NCBI RefSeq assembly: GCF_030700285.1
Contig: NZ_JAUYZJ010000011.1
Location: 62,001 to 126,000 of the forward strand
Reading direction: 5' to 3'
Length of the DNA: 64,000 bases
From: Methylobacterium sp. NEAU K
Lineage (GTDB): Bacteria > Pseudomonadota > Alphaproteobacteria > Rhizobiales > Beijerinckiaceae
A program made the translations under genes and the position numbers. Numbering within the stretch: the stretch's first letter is position 1; every line of letters begins with the position of its first letter. Under the pieces are notes generated by a model. The model was not told where the DNA came from. It did no database searches and saw only the letters and a list, made by a program, of their open reading frames with translations. Below, piece by piece: positions 43,993 to 54,300 of the stretch.

Positions 43993-44748
43993 ATGTCCAG
44001 AGCAAACCGCTTCGTCGGCAAGGTCGCCTTCGTCACCGGAGCCGCGAGCGGCATCGGGCGCGCCACCGCCGTCGCGTTCGCCGGCGAAGGTGCGCGCGTC
44101 GCCCTCGTCGATCGGACGGAGGACGCGCTCCGGCATACGGCCCAGGCAATCCGGGATGCGGGGGGCGAGCCGCTGACCATTGCCTGCGACGTCTCGCGGC
44201 CCGATGAGGTCGAGGCGGCGGTCGCGCGCACCGTCGCGGCGTTCGGCCGGCTCGACATCGCCTTCAACAACGCCGGCGTCGAGAACACGGCGGCGCCCGT
44301 CGCTGAGATCGCGCTCGATGCGTGGGATCGCATCCTCGACATCAACCTGCGCGGAACCTTCGTGTGCATGAAGCACGAGATCGCACAGATGCTGCGCCAG
44401 GGCGGCGGGGTCGTCGTCAACACGTCGTCGGGCGCAGGCATCCGGGGTGTGGCGGGCGGGGCGAGCTATGCCGCGTCCAAGCACGCCGTCATCGGCCTGA
44501 CCAAATCCGCCGCCCTCGATTATGCCAAGTCGCGGATCCGGGTGAACGCGATCCTGCCCGGCAATATCGAGACACCGATGATGGACCGCTTCACCGGGGG
44601 CGACCTCCAGAAGGCCATCGACCTGGAGCCGGTCGGGCGGCTGGGCAGGCCCGAGGAGATTGCCGAGGCGGTGCTGTGGATGAGTTCCGACCTCGGTGCC
44701 TTCGTGACCGGCGCATCGATCTCGGTCGATGGCGGCTGGTCGCTCTGA
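43993..44748 (+). CDS. Short-chain dehydrogenase/reductase
   Basis: 251 residues, classical SDR. Cofactor motif TGAASGIG at residues 14-21, NNAGV, catalytic Ser in VVNTSSGAG, YAASK for Tyr/Lys, and the C-terminal GAFVTGASISVDGGWSL. Asp in VALVDRTED after the second strand favours NAD over NADP. Oxidises or reduces an alcohol/carbonyl; substrate unknown. Lies between the LysR gene and a cupin in the same direction, a common trio for small-molecule conversion. Confidence 0.9.
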   Translation: MSRANRFVGKVAFVTGAASGIGRATAVAFAGEGARVALVDRTEDALRHTAQAIRDAGGEPLTIACDVSRPDEVEAAVARTVAAFGRLDIAFNNAGVENTAAPVAEIALDAWDRILDINLRGTFVCMKHEIAQMLRQGGGVVVNTSSGAGIRGVAGGASYAASKHAVIGLTKSAALDYAKSRIRVNAILPGNIETPMMDRFTGGDLQKAIDLEPVGRLGRPEEIAEAVLWMSSDLGAFVTGASISVDGGWSL

Positions 44749-44781
44749 CGGGGACGGTCACGAACAGGGAAGGCCCATCCC

Positions 44782-45195
44782 ATGGACATCAAGCGCAGCG
44801 GAACACAACCGTCCGGCCAGGGTCCGGCCGACTGGTTCACCGGCACCGTTCGGATCGACCCGCTCTTCTCCGCCCCCGATCCGGCCCGCGCGGCCGGGGC
44901 CAGCGTGACGTTCGAGCCGGGTGCGCGCACCGCTTGGCACACGCATCCGCTCGGTCAGACGCTGATCGTGACCTTCGGGTCCGGCTGGGTGCAACGGGCG
45001 GGCGGCCCGATCCAGGAGATCAGGCCGGGCGACGTCATCTGGTTCGAGCCCGGTGAGAAGCACTGGCACGGCGCCACAGCGACGACGGCGATGACCCATG
45101 TCGCGATCCAGGAGCGCCTGGACGGCACCGCCGTGACCTGGCTGGAACAGGTCACGGACGACCAGTATCGCGGCCCGCAGGTCTTGCCTGACTGA
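44782..45195 (+). CDS. Cupin-domain protein
   Basis: 137 residues forming one cupin barrel. The metal-binding motifs are [19 protein letters not shown] (two His and a later Gln) and [17 protein letters not shown] (His), close to the quercetin-dioxygenase-like/carboxymuconolactone-decarboxylase-linked cupins. The gene follows the SDR by 33 bases with AGGGAAGG upstream of the ATG. Likely binds Mn, Fe or Ni; enzyme or sensor role not evident. Confidence 0.85.
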   Translation: MDIKRSGTQPSGQGPADWFTGTVRIDPLFSAPDPARAAGASVTFEPGARTAWHTHPLGQTLIVTFGSGWVQRAGGPIQEIRPGDVIWFEPGEKHWHGATATTAMTHVAIQERLDGTAVTWLEQVTDDQYRGPQVLPD

Positions 45196-45258
45196 GGCCG
45201 CCGACTCCCGGGAACGGCTGAAGCGTCGGACTGTCCGGCGTCGGCGCGAACGGCCTCC

Positions 45259-45960
45259 TCAGGCGGGCGCCTGGCCCGCCACGACCACGCCGAGCGTGTC
45301 GAGGAGCGAGGTGCGCGCCCGGCTGACGCGGCTCTTCACGGTTCCGACCTGGCAGCCGAGTTTGGTCGCCGCCTCCTCGTAGGTGTGGCCTTCCGCGCCG
45401 ACCAGCAGCAGCGCCTGCCGCTGCGCGGCCGGCAGGTCTTCGAGCCGCTCCCAGACGACCTTGAGCGTGCTCGCATCCTCCTGGTCGGACAGGCTGGTCA
45501 TCTGGCTCGCATGCGTCCCGTCCACGTCCTCGACCTCGCGCCGGTGCTTGCGCAGTTCGGAATAGAACTGGTTGCGCAGGATCGTGAACAGCCACGCGGT
45601 GAAGTTCGTGCCGGGCCGGAACCGCGCCTGGTTGGCCCAGGCCTTCACGAAGGTCTCCTGCACCAGGTCGTCGGCGCGGCTCACGTCGCCGACGAGCGAG
45701 AGCGCGAAGGTGCGCAGAGCCGGGAGCGCCTTTATGATGTCGCTGCGGAAGTCGAAGGCCACGACTTGGCCGTGCGCCGCAAGCGCGGCCTCGAAGCGCG
45801 CGACGAGGCCGGCAAGCTGCGCCGGCAGCGGCTCCTGCTCGACGACCTGGAAGTACTCCCGGATCGGGAAGGCGAGATGCTGACCGATCACAGTGGGATA
45901 GCCTTTCGCGTCGCAGGCGCGCCCGGTCCCCTCCGACTGATTCGCTTTGGCATCGATCAT
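45259..45960 (-). CDS. ECF sigma factor, EcfG-like
   Basis: 233 residues. Residues about 75-225 match the ECF15/EcfG group, the sigma factors of the alphaproteobacterial general stress response: [93 protein letters not shown]. About 70 extra N-terminal residues ([17 protein letters not shown]...) are unusual. The adjacent phyR and nepR genes that normally partner EcfG are absent, so this is likely a paralogue. An AGGATA ribosome site precedes ATG at 45960. Divergent from the nitrile hydratase operon. Confidence 0.88.
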   Translation of the reverse strand: MIDAKANQSEGTGRACDAKGYPTVIGQHLAFPIREYFQVVEQEPLPAQLAGLVARFEAALAAHGQVVAFDFRSDIIKALPALRTFALSLVGDVSRADDLVQETFVKAWANQARFRPGTNFTAWLFTILRNQFYSELRKHRREVEDVDGTHASQMTSLSDQEDASTLKVVWERLEDLPAAQRQALLLVGAEGHTYEEAATKLGCQVGTVKSRVSRARTSLLDTLGVVVAGQAPA

Positions 45961-46163
45961 GCGCGTATCCTGGTCCCCGACGCTTGGTATACTGGAATGG
46001 CTCTAACTGCCGTAACGTCGGAAATCTGAACCGATGCCAAACAATCCCGGAAATATCGGGCGACTTCGGCATCGTCGCCGGGGCAACGGGGATTGGTATC
46101 CGGCAGGGGGAGTAGCGGCGGCCAGTGCGCCGAGGCAGGATGCCGGGTGCGAGGAGAAGCGGG

Positions 46164-46823
46164 ATGAGCCACGACCACGCGCACCATGACCACCAGCATC
46201 ACGGCAGCGACCTCTCGCCGGTCGAGGCGCGGGTGCGGGCCCTGGAATCGCTGCTGACCGAGAAGGGCTACATCGATCCGGCGGCCCTCGACGCCCTGGT
46301 CGAGCTCTACGAGACCAAGGTGGGGCCGCATGCGGGTGCCCGCGTGGTCGCCCGCGCATGGGTCGATCCCGGCTTCCGGGCGCGGCTCCTCTCCGACGCC
46401 ACGCCGGCGATCGCCGAGCTCGGCATCGGCGGCCGCGGCGGCGAACACATGGTGGTGGTCGAGAACACGTCCGAGACCCACAACCTCGTCGTCTGCACCC
46501 TCTGCTCCTGCTACCCCTGGCCCGTGCTCGGCCTACCGCCGGTCTGGTACAAGGCGCCTCCGTACCGGGCCCGGGCGGTGATCGACCCGCGCGGCGTGCT
46601 GGCCGAGTTCGGGGTGAGGCTGCCGGACACCACGCGGATCGTCGTCTGGGATTCCACCGCGGAGACCCGCTACATGGTCCTGCCGATGCGCCCTGCCGGA
46701 ACCGAGGGCCTCTCCGAGGAAGACCTGGCCGCCCTCGTCACGCGCGACGCGATGATCGGCACGGGCCTGCCCGGGTCGGTTCCCGCCTCGCCCTTGGACT
46801 CGCCCTTGGAGATGCCGGCATGA
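46164..46823 (+). CDS. Nitrile hydratase alpha subunit, cobalt type
   Basis: 219 residues. Converts nitriles to amides together with the beta subunit. The metal-binding loop CTLCSC (about 111-116) has Thr at its second position, the mark of the Co(III) form; the iron form has CSLCSC. Family context [20 protein letters not shown] and [21 protein letters not shown] are present. The His-rich start [12 protein letters not shown] is notable and could hold metal. A GAGGAGAAG ribosome site precedes ATG at 46164. Overlaps the beta gene (ATGA). Confidence 0.95.
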   Translation: MSHDHAHHDHQHHGSDLSPVEARVRALESLLTEKGYIDPAALDALVELYETKVGPHAGARVVARAWVDPGFRARLLSDATPAIAELGIGGRGGEHMVVVENTSETHNLVVCTLCSCYPWPVLGLPPVWYKAPPYRARAVIDPRGVLAEFGVRLPDTTRIVVWDSTAETRYMVLPMRPAGTEGLSEEDLAALVTRDAMIGTGLPGSVPASPLDSPLEMPA

Positions 46824-47479
46824 ACGGCGCTCAGGACCTCGGCGGCGCACACGGCTTCGGCCCGGTGGTGCCGGAGCGCGACGAGCCGGTGTTCCACGCC
46901 GCATGGGAGCGCCGCGTCTTCGCGATGGCGCTGGCCATGGGCTATACCGGCGCGTGGAACCTCGACGGCAGCCGCGCCGCCCGCGAGTCACTGCCGCCGG
47001 CGCAGTATCTCGCATCGAGCTACTATGAGATCTGGCTGGCGGCCCTGGAGAAGCAGGTCGCCGACTCGGGCCTCGCGACGCCCGGAGAGATGGCGGCGGG
47101 CCGAGCCTCGGCGCCGGCCAAGCCAGTGGCGCGGGTGCTCTCTGCCGACGGCCTGGAGGCGCGCTTCCGTACCGGCTTCCCGAGCAGCCGCGAACCCGAA
47201 TCTCCCGCCCGCTTCGCAGTCGGCGACGCCGTCATCGCCCGGAACATGCATCCGACCGGGCATACCCGCCTGCCGCGCTATGTGCGGGGAAGGCGGGGCC
47301 GGATCGAACGCATCGACGGCGTCTTCGTCTATCCCGACACGAGCGCCCATGGGGCCGGGGAGAATCCGACTTGGCTGTACACGGTCGGCTTCACGGCCCG
47401 GGAACTGTGGGGCGAGAGCGGCGATCCGGGGGGGCTCGTCACGGTGGCGGCTTTCGAACCTTATCTGGAACCGGCGTGA
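46820..47479 (+). CDS. Nitrile hydratase beta subunit
   Basis: 219 residues. N-terminal [16 protein letters not shown] and [18 protein letters not shown] are diagnostic of the beta subunit; the C-terminal SH3-like domain has [29 protein letters not shown] and [17 protein letters not shown]. It provides the arginines that hold the oxidised metal-binding cysteines of alpha. Overlaps alpha at its start and the accessory gene at its end by four bases each. Confidence 0.95.
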   Translation: MNGAQDLGGAHGFGPVVPERDEPVFHAAWERRVFAMALAMGYTGAWNLDGSRAARESLPPAQYLASSYYEIWLAALEKQVADSGLATPGEMAAGRASAPAKPVARVLSADGLEARFRTGFPSSREPESPARFAVGDAVIARNMHPTGHTRLPRYVRGRRGRIERIDGVFVYPDTSAHGAGENPTWLYTVGFTARELWGESGDPGGLVTVAAFEPYLEPA

Positions 47480-47799
47480 GCGACCCGTCGCCGAAGGCCT
47501 TCGCGGCGCCCTGGGAGGCTCAGGTCTTCGCCCTGGTGGTGTCGCTGAAGGAGGCCGGCCTGTTCACCTGGACCGAGTGGGCGGAGCGCCTCGGCCGCGA
47601 GATCCGTCCCGCCGGCGACTCCGAGCGGGCGGCCGATTACGGCGCCTGGCTCGCGACGCTGGAGTCGATCCTGGCCGAGCGCGGGGTGGCGGCGGCCGAG
47701 ACCGTCGCCGCACGGACTGCCGCGTTCCTGCGCGCCGCCGAGGCGACGCCGCACGGCCAGCCGATCCGCCTGGAGAACGATCCGCTCTACCGTCCGTGA
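47476..47799 (+). CDS. Nitrile hydratase accessory (activator) protein
   Basis: 107 residues from a GTG overlapping the beta-subunit stop (GTGA). FAAPWEAQVFALVVSLKEAGLFTWTEWAERL resembles both the beta-subunit N-terminus and the small activators (P14K/NhlE type) that help insert cobalt into the alpha subunit by subunit exchange. Downstream YGAWLATLESILAERG also fits. Completes an alpha-beta-activator operon. No cobalt transporter (NhlF) or amidase adjoins it. Confidence 0.9.
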   Translation: MSDPSPKAFAAPWEAQVFALVVSLKEAGLFTWTEWAERLGREIRPAGDSERAADYGAWLATLESILAERGVAAAETVAARTAAFLRAAEATPHGQPIRLENDPLYRP

Positions 47800-47950
47800 A
47801 CCCGCGGCGCGCCGCGCGTCCGCTCAGCACTCCGTTCAGTGGCGCCAGATCGGCGACATCGGAATGGACCCTCGTTCTCGGGTCGCACCGATCGCAGGGT
47901 GGGCGGATCGATCGATGGCGACCCTGAATTCCGCGCGCGACGGCGCGGTG

Positions 47951-48091
47951 GCCGCCACCATCGCCGACGTGGCCGAGGAGACCGGCGCGGCGGCCAGCCA
48001 GGTCCTGAACGCGGCCTCGGAGCTGTCGCGTCAGTCCGAGCACCTCACCGCCGAGGCCGCCCGCTTCCTCGACACCGTGCGGGAAGCTTGA
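47951..48091 (+). pseudogene. C-terminal fragment of a methyl-accepting chemotaxis protein
   Basis: The last about 45 residues read IADVAEETGAAASQVLNAA then SELSRQSEHLTAEAARFLDTV, the very end of alphaproteobacterial chemoreceptors (typically ..AETGAAASQVLxAAxELSxQAExLxxEVxxFLxxVRAA). Everything upstream (ligand domain, HAMP, signalling hairpin) is missing; the open frame extends back to a start codon at 47864 or 47915, but those residues are not receptor-like. A remnant left by deletion or recombination. Confidence 0.8.
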
Positions 48092-48173
48092 GGAAGTCGC
48101 GCCCCGAGGGCGCACCGGCAAGACGCCTGCCTACTGACCGCAGCCAGCCGATCCACCGTGCGAGCGATCCGCG

Positions 48174-49049
48174 CTACAGTCCATGAACCGGAAGCACGTC
48201 GAGCGGCACCGGGGCAGCGTGCGAACGACCGGTGAGCAATCGATCGAGGAGCGCCAGCACCTCGGGCCGGCCGCAATTCCGCGCGGCCTCGAACGGCGTC
48301 CAGGTCTGAACGAAATCGAGTTGTGCGAAGACATCGCGGTAGCGGCGGAGCTCCTTCGCGGTCAGCGGCACGCCGCGCACGAAAGCCTTGTGGGCCGAGA
48401 TCGTTGTGGCGCGGCGGGGATCGGCTGGGTCCAGTTCGAACTTCAGCGCATCGCCGCAGAAACAGATTCTTCGCGCCCGATCGTAGAGCACCGCATGCCC
48501 GTCGAAATGGCCCGCCGTCCGGTGCAGCTCCAGGCCCGGCAGCGGCTCCAAAAAGTCATCGTAGGGCCAGCTCACCTGCAGGGCCGCACTCCAGGTGAAG
48601 TCGGCGGCCGGCAGACAGAGTTCCGGATCGAACCGGTCTTGGAGTTGCACGAGAGCGCCGTAGGAATGCGGGTGCGAGGCCGACAGCACCCGCATGCCGC
48701 CGAGGCGCTCGATCTGGTCCAGGGCGGCCTCGCTGAAGACCGGGCAGCCCTCGAAGCCCATGTTGCCGTGCTCGGTGCGGATCAGGTAGGCGGACGGCCC
48801 GATTCCGGAGACGGGCTCGTTCCAGAAGCGCCAGATGCCGGGTTCCAGCTCCTCCCAGTGACAGGGAAACGACGCCTGGGCCTCCCGGGCCGTGCGGAAG
48901 CGCCAGCCGTCCTGCGGCACGACGTGGCGGGCGTCGAGGCACAGCGGGCAGGCGGCCGGCCTCTCGAAATGGCGCTGCCAGAACCCGCAATTGTCGCAGG
49001 TGTAGGCGGGCAGCTTCAGCGCGCCCGCGAAGGGCAGATAGCCGGGCAT
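48174..49049 (-). CDS. Metallo-beta-lactamase-fold hydrolase with N-terminal zinc ribbon
   Basis: 291 residues. A zinc ribbon CDNCGF ... CPLCLD (about 19-37) precedes a degenerate metallo-beta-lactamase domain: SHPHSYGAL, RTAGHFDGHAVLYD and FCGDALKF replace the usual HxHxDH, GH and D/H ligands. The partial ligand set means hydrolase activity is uncertain. Similar ribbon-plus-MBL proteins exist in proteobacteria without known substrate. Separated by 82 bases from the chemoreceptor fragment and by 59 from the SDR. Confidence 0.8.
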   Translation of the reverse strand: MPGYLPFAGALKLPAYTCDNCGFWQRHFERPAACPLCLDARHVVPQDGWRFRTAREAQASFPCHWEELEPGIWRFWNEPVSGIGPSAYLIRTEHGNMGFEGCPVFSEAALDQIERLGGMRVLSASHPHSYGALVQLQDRFDPELCLPAADFTWSAALQVSWPYDDFLEPLPGLELHRTAGHFDGHAVLYDRARRICFCGDALKFELDPADPRRATTISAHKAFVRGVPLTAKELRRYRDVFAQLDFVQTWTPFEAARNCGRPEVLALLDRLLTGRSHAAPVPLDVLPVHGL

Positions 49050-49108
49050 CGTCTCAAGACCTTCCTCGCGGCGGCTGATTTAGCAGGCAATGTCGGGCAG
49101 CGCAGCCG

Positions 49109-50119
49109 TTAGCGCCGCTCCGGGAAGCGCCGCGGCGGACGAGCCGCCAGGGCCGCCCCCGCAAGCCCCAGCACAGCAAGGCCGGCGAGGCCGCCGACCA
49201 GCAGATCGCGGGCGCGGCTTGTGCAGAACTCGCCCCGGGTCGTCTTCGTCCGGTCGGTGAACCGCCCGTCGATGCCGACGTCGCCGGGCACGGGATCGTA
49301 GAGGTTGCCGGCCTTCTCGGGGATCGCCTCGTCGGCGAGCTGCGCCGACCACATCGCGGCGGCCTTGCGGTCCGCGAGGGCGGGGGCGATCGCCTGGGCG
49401 GCGGCCATCATCATCGACGAGCGACCGACCCAGACTTCCCGGCGCGGGTGCTCGACGGCGTACAGGATAGCCTCGGCACAGAGACGGGGGTCGAAGACCG
49501 GATCGGGGGCGTACTGGCGCCGGCCGGTGCGGTTGCGCGCCCAGTTGAATTGCGGCGTGTTGACCGCCGGCAGGTAGACCACGCTTAGGCTGACGGCGAC
49601 GCGGTCGTGGATCAGCTCGCAGCGCAGGGCATCGGTGAAGCCGGAGACCGCGAACTTCGCCGCGCAATAGGGCGCCTGGAGCGGGGCCGCCCGGATGGCG
49701 AGACCGGACGAGACCTGGATGATCGCGCCGCGGTTGCGCCGCTTCATGTATCGCAGCGCCGCCAGCGTGCCGTAGACTTGGCTGAGATAGGTGGTCTCGG
49801 TGACCCGGCGGTACTCGTCCGGGGTGATCCGGTCGGCCGGGTTCACAACGGTCGACATGGCGTTGTTCACCCAGGCGCGGATCGGACCGAGCTGGGTCTC
49901 CACCCGCGCGGCGGCCGCGTCCACCGCCGCCGGGTCGGCGACGTCGGCCGCGATCGCCAGGACAGGCCGGCCGTAGGCGGCAAGGGCACGCTCGGCCGCG
50001 GCGAGCCGCCCGGGATCGCGGGCGATTACCGCCACGGACCAGCCGGCCTCGGCGAAGCGATGAGCGGTGGCGAGCCCGATCCCGGCGGTCCCTCCGGTAA
50101 CGACTGCCACTCGTGCCAT
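49109..50119 (-). CDS. Short-chain dehydrogenase/reductase with C-terminal membrane helix
   Basis: 336 residues. SDR core: TGGTAGIG, VNNAMS in place of NNAG, Ser in QVSSGLAIRAAPL, and YCAAK for Tyr/Lys. About 100 residues follow the core, ending in a hydrophobic helix (LLVGGLAGLAVLGLAGAALAA) and an Arg-rich tip, which would anchor it to the membrane. This extended form occurs in several alphaproteobacteria; the substrate is unknown. The ATG at 50119 removes an upstream non-SDR extension. Confidence 0.87.
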   Translation of the reverse strand: MARVAVVTGGTAGIGLATAHRFAEAGWSVAVIARDPGRLAAAERALAAYGRPVLAIAADVADPAAVDAAAARVETQLGPIRAWVNNAMSTVVNPADRITPDEYRRVTETTYLSQVYGTLAALRYMKRRNRGAIIQVSSGLAIRAAPLQAPYCAAKFAVSGFTDALRCELIHDRVAVSLSVVYLPAVNTPQFNWARNRTGRRQYAPDPVFDPRLCAEAILYAVEHPRREVWVGRSSMMMAAAQAIAPALADRKAAAMWSAQLADEAIPEKAGNLYDPVPGDVGIDGRFTDRTKTTRGEFCTSRARDLLVGGLAGLAVLGLAGAALAARPPRRFPERR

Positions 50120-50420
50120 GCCGGACTCACGCGCTGTCGAAGAACCGGTCCGGCAACGGATGTCGGGGCGCTCGGTTGCGCCGCGGCGGCGTGCCGGAAC
50201 GTCACGGCGGTCCCGATTTTCGGTGCCGGCCGCGCAACATCCGGCGATGGTCGCGGTTGACTGCGTAGGATCGGGAGCGGGGCCGAATCTCGATCCGCCC
50301 GGCTTCGTGCATCGCCCTGGACCCGGGATGCGGGACGTCGCACCAAGATATTGTTTCGCATCGTCTTTTCCCGAAAGCCGGCGGCCACGCTTCGGGACGA
50401 TGCTCTGGAGGGTCGGAGCC
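50120..50420. other. Intergenic region upstream of a small membrane protein
   Basis: About 300 bases between the divergent SDR and small membrane-protein genes. AAGATATTGTTTCGCATCGTC near 50344-50364 is the only AT-rich patch and is a plausible promoter zone. I looked for an EcfG-type GGAAC/GTT promoter and found a GGAAC near 50195 without a matching downstream half. No repeats or hairpins of note. Confidence 0.4.
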
Positions 50421-50648
50421 ATGCGCTATGGACGACGCGCTTCCCTGCCCATCGATCCGTGGCCGCAAGCGTCGCTCGGCGAGCGGATGTCGGTCGGGCT
50501 GGTCCTGACGTTCCTGCTGCTCGTGCCGTTCTGTGCCGTCGGCGCCGCCCTCGTCGTGATCTCGGCTTTGGGGACACACATCTATCGGTCCTACGATCTC
50601 GGTGCCTCACTGCGTATGCGGATCGAGCGGCGCGCTGCCGGGAGATGA
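50421..50648 (+). CDS. Small membrane protein of unknown function
   Basis: 75 residues with one clear membrane helix (SVGLVLTFLLLVPFCAVGAALVVISALGTHI is the hydrophobic region, 24-54) between a basic-polar N-terminus and an Arg-rich C-terminus. GGAG lies about eight bases before ATG at 50421. No family recognised. A single Cys is in the helix. It is isolated, with a 740-base gap downstream. Confidence 0.6.
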   Translation: MRYGRRASLPIDPWPQASLGERMSVGLVLTFLLLVPFCAVGAALVVISALGTHIYRSYDLGASLRMRIERRAAGR

Positions 50649-51387
50649 GCGGCGTGTGAAGACGCGCGGCTTCGCAGCGATGGACGAGGCCCGGGTCCCC
50701 GTCCTGAAGGGAGGGGGATCGACCCGTCGATCCAAGTATCGGCCTCGCTGAGATGCGCGATCCGCACCGGCTCAATCTGGCTCGGGACAGTCGGATGGCG
50801 CGCATCGTCGCCCTGTCGAGCGCGCCGACCCTTTCCCAGGCGTTTTTCCAGGGGCATGCAGCGCCAGAGGAATACGACGCCAGCACAAGACGGCTTGCAG
50901 TGTCCGTTCGCCCCCAGGCTGTATCGCGGTCCACCGCGGCGATTGCACCGCTTCGCCGCCCGCGGCGGGCGGGGTTCGGATCGCCGTCCACTGACGGTGC
51001 GGGCGTCCGGGAAACAGGCGCGTCTCATCCGCCGGAGAGGGCGCAACCGCTTTGAAAATCCGGCCGCGGCGTCGCCCCTGACCGCACCGTGACGCGGCGC
51101 GCTGCCGAATCGACAACGGGCGCGTCTTGGCATGCGGGTATCGACCGCTGCCGCAGGGCCCGAGATCGGGTTTTCCCGAGTGTCTCAAGGTCGAACCGGA
51201 AGGACGGTGCGAACCTGCCTAGGATCGGGTTTTGACCGTCGCGCTCGCGCCGGCGCAGGTAACGGCCTTGGTCGAGAAGGGCCTGTCGCGCCGGGCCAAA
51301 GCTCGAAGAGCGACACGCCCGCGCCCCCGCGCGATTTGACCTCGGCGTATCGGCTGGGCCAGTCAGGTTCGGAACCGAGAGATCGCC
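50649..51387. other. Gene-poor gap before aas
   Basis: Nearly 740 bases with no frame that I trust. Short open frames exist on both strands but lack ribosome sites and family features. GATCGGGTTTT occurs twice (51163 and 51223), 60 bases apart, and GGTTCGGAACC is an 11-base near-palindrome at 51365-51375, just before aas. It may contain a long leader or an untranslated RNA; the sequence alone does not show which. Confidence 0.45.
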
Positions 51388-54300
51388 ATGTTCCGTTCCC
51401 TGATGACTGCCCGGCGCTTCGCGCCGCTGTTCTGGTGCCAGTTCTTCTCGGCGTTCAACGACAACTTCCTGAAGAACGCCCTCGCATTCCTAATCCTGTT
51501 CGGGATCGGCGGCCAGGCGGATGCGCACGCGGGCGTCCTGGTGACCCTGGCGAGCGCGGTGTTCATCGGGCCGTTCTTCATCCTGTCGGGCCTCGGCGGC
51601 CAATGGGCCGACCGGCACGACAAGGCCCTGATGGCCCGCAGGCTCAAGTTCGCCGAGATCTTCGCGGCCGGCGCGGCCGTCCTCGGCTTCCTGCTGCATT
51701 CGGTGCCGGTCCTGTTCGTGGCGCTCGGCTTGTTCGGGACGATCGCGGCCCTGTTCGGCCCGATCAAGTACGGGATCCTGCCGGACCACCTCCGCCGCGA
51801 GGAGCTGCCGGCCGGCAATGCGCTGGTCGAGGCCGCCACCTTCCTGGCGATCCTGCTGGGCACGATCGCGGCCGGCGCGGCCTCGGCGCTGGGCGGGTCG
51901 GGGCTCGTGTTCGGCGCCCTCGTCATGGCCTTCGCGGTCCTGTGCTGGCTGTCGGCCCGGATGATCCCGCCGACCGGGGAGGGGGCGCCGGACCTGCATG
52001 TCGACCGCAACATCGCGCGCTCCACCTACGCGCTGCTGCGCGATCTCTGGGCGGACACGCAGCTATGGCGCGGCTCACTGATCGTGAGCTGGTTCTGGCT
52101 GGTCGGCGTGGTGGTGCTGTCGCTGCTGCCGGTGCTGGTGCGCGGCGCCTTCAACGGCACCGAGACGGTGATCACGCTGCTGCTCGCGCTGTTCTCCATC
52201 GGCATCGCCTTGGGGTCGGGCCTCGCCTCCTGGCTCGCCAGCGGCCGGATCGTGCTGCTGCCGACGCCCGTCGGCGCGGTCCTGATGGGCCTGTTCGGCC
52301 TCGACCTCGCCTGGACGGTGGGGCACCTGCCGCCGCCGCCTGCGGAGGCGATCGGCCCGTTCGACTTCCTGCAGACCGGCCACGGCCTGCGCGCCGGGAT
52401 CGACTTCCTGGGGCTCGCGGTGTCGGGCGGGCTCTACATCGTCCCATCCTTCGCGGCCGTGCAGGCCTGGGCCGAGAAGGCGATGCGCGCGCGCATCATC
52501 GGAGCGGTCAACGTCATGACGGCGGCCTACATGGTGGCCGGCACCCTCGCCCTGGCGGGGCTGCAGGGCGCGGGCCTGTCGACCGCCAGCCTGCTCGCCG
52601 TCGTGGCGGTCCTGAACCTCGTCGTCGGCGCGGTCGTGTTCGCCACCCTGCCGACGAGCCCGTTCCGCGACGCGCTCTCGATCCTGTTCCGGGCCTTCTA
52701 CCGGCTGGAGGTCCGCGGGCTCGACAACGTGGCGGCAGCCGGGCCGAACTGCATCCTGGCGCTCAACCACGTCTCGTTCCTCGACGCCCCGCTGGCGCTG
52801 TCGCTGCTCGACCAGGAACCGGTCTTCGCGGTCGATAGCGGGATCGCACAGCGCTGGTGGGTGCGGCCGTTCCTGCGCGTCACCAAGGCGATACCCCTCG
52901 ACCCGACCCGGCCGCTGGCCACCCGGACGCTGATCAACGCGGTCAGGAACGGCGAGACTCTGATCATCTTCCCCGAGGGACGGCTCACCGTCACGGGCAG
53001 CCTGATGAAGATCTATGACGGCGCCGGGCTGATCGCCGACAAGTCGGGGGCGATGGTCGTTCCCGTGAAGATCGACGGGCTGGAGCGCACCGCGTTCTCG
53101 CGCCTGTCGCGCAGCCAGGTCCGGCGCCGCTGGTGGCCCAAGGTGACCGTCACGGTGATGCCGCCGGTGCGCCTGACGGTGGACGACGCCCTGCGGGGCA
53201 AGGCACGGCGGCAGGCGGCCGGGGCGGCCCTCTACGGAATCATGTCCGACCTCCTGTTCCGCACCACCGACATCGACCGCGGCCTGATGGCGGCGCTGAT
53301 CGAGGCGGGGGACCGCCACGGCTGGGGCCGCACCGCGCTGGAGGACCCGGTCACGGGCCGCCTGACCTACAGCCGGCTCGTCACGGCCGCGAATGTGCTC
53401 GGCCGCAAGCTGATGCCGCTCGCCCCCGCGGGCGGCCGGATCGGCATCATGCTGCCCAACGCCAACGGCGCGGCTGTGACGCTGTTCGCCCTGGCCTCGG
53501 CGGGCCGGGTGCCGGCGATGATCAACTTCTCGGCCGGGCCGGCCAACGTGCTCTCCGCCTGCCGGGCCGCGCAGGTGCGCAGGATCCTGACCTCCCGGGC
53601 CTTCATCGAGAAGGGTCGGCTGGGCTCGCTCGTCGAGGCGATCCGGGGATCGGTCGAGCTGGTCTATCTGGAGGATGTGCGCGCCAGCATCACGACGCCG
53701 GACAAGATCCGCGCGCTGCTCGGTGGACGGCGTCCCCTGGTGGCGCGCTCGGGCGAGGACCCGGCCGCGGTGCTGTTCACGTCGGGCAGCGAGGGCACGC
53801 CCAAGGGCGTGGTGCTGGCCAACCGCTGCATGCTCGCCAACGTGGCGCAGGTCGCGGCCCGGATCGATTTCGGCCCGACCGACAAGGTGTTCAACGTGCT
53901 GCCGGTGTTCCACGCCTTCGGCCTCACGGCCGGGCTGGTGCTGCCCCTGGTCTCGGGGGTGCCGGTCTACCTGTACCCGTCGCCGCTCCACTACCGGATC
54001 ATCCCGGAGCTGATCTACGGCTCGAACAGCACGGTGCTGTTCGGGACCGACACGTTCCTGGCGGGCTACGCCCGGGCCGCGCATTCCTACGACCTGCGCT
54101 CGCTCCGCTACGTGGTGGCCGGCGCCGAGGCCGTGAAGGAATCGACCCGGAAGACCTGGGGGGAGAAGTTCGGCCTGCGCATCCTGGAGGGCTACGGCGT
54201 CACCGAGTGCGGACCCGTGGTGGCGCTCAACACGCCGATGTTTAACCGCTTCGGCACGGTCGGGCGGATCCTCCCCGGTATCGAGACCCGCCTAGAGCCT

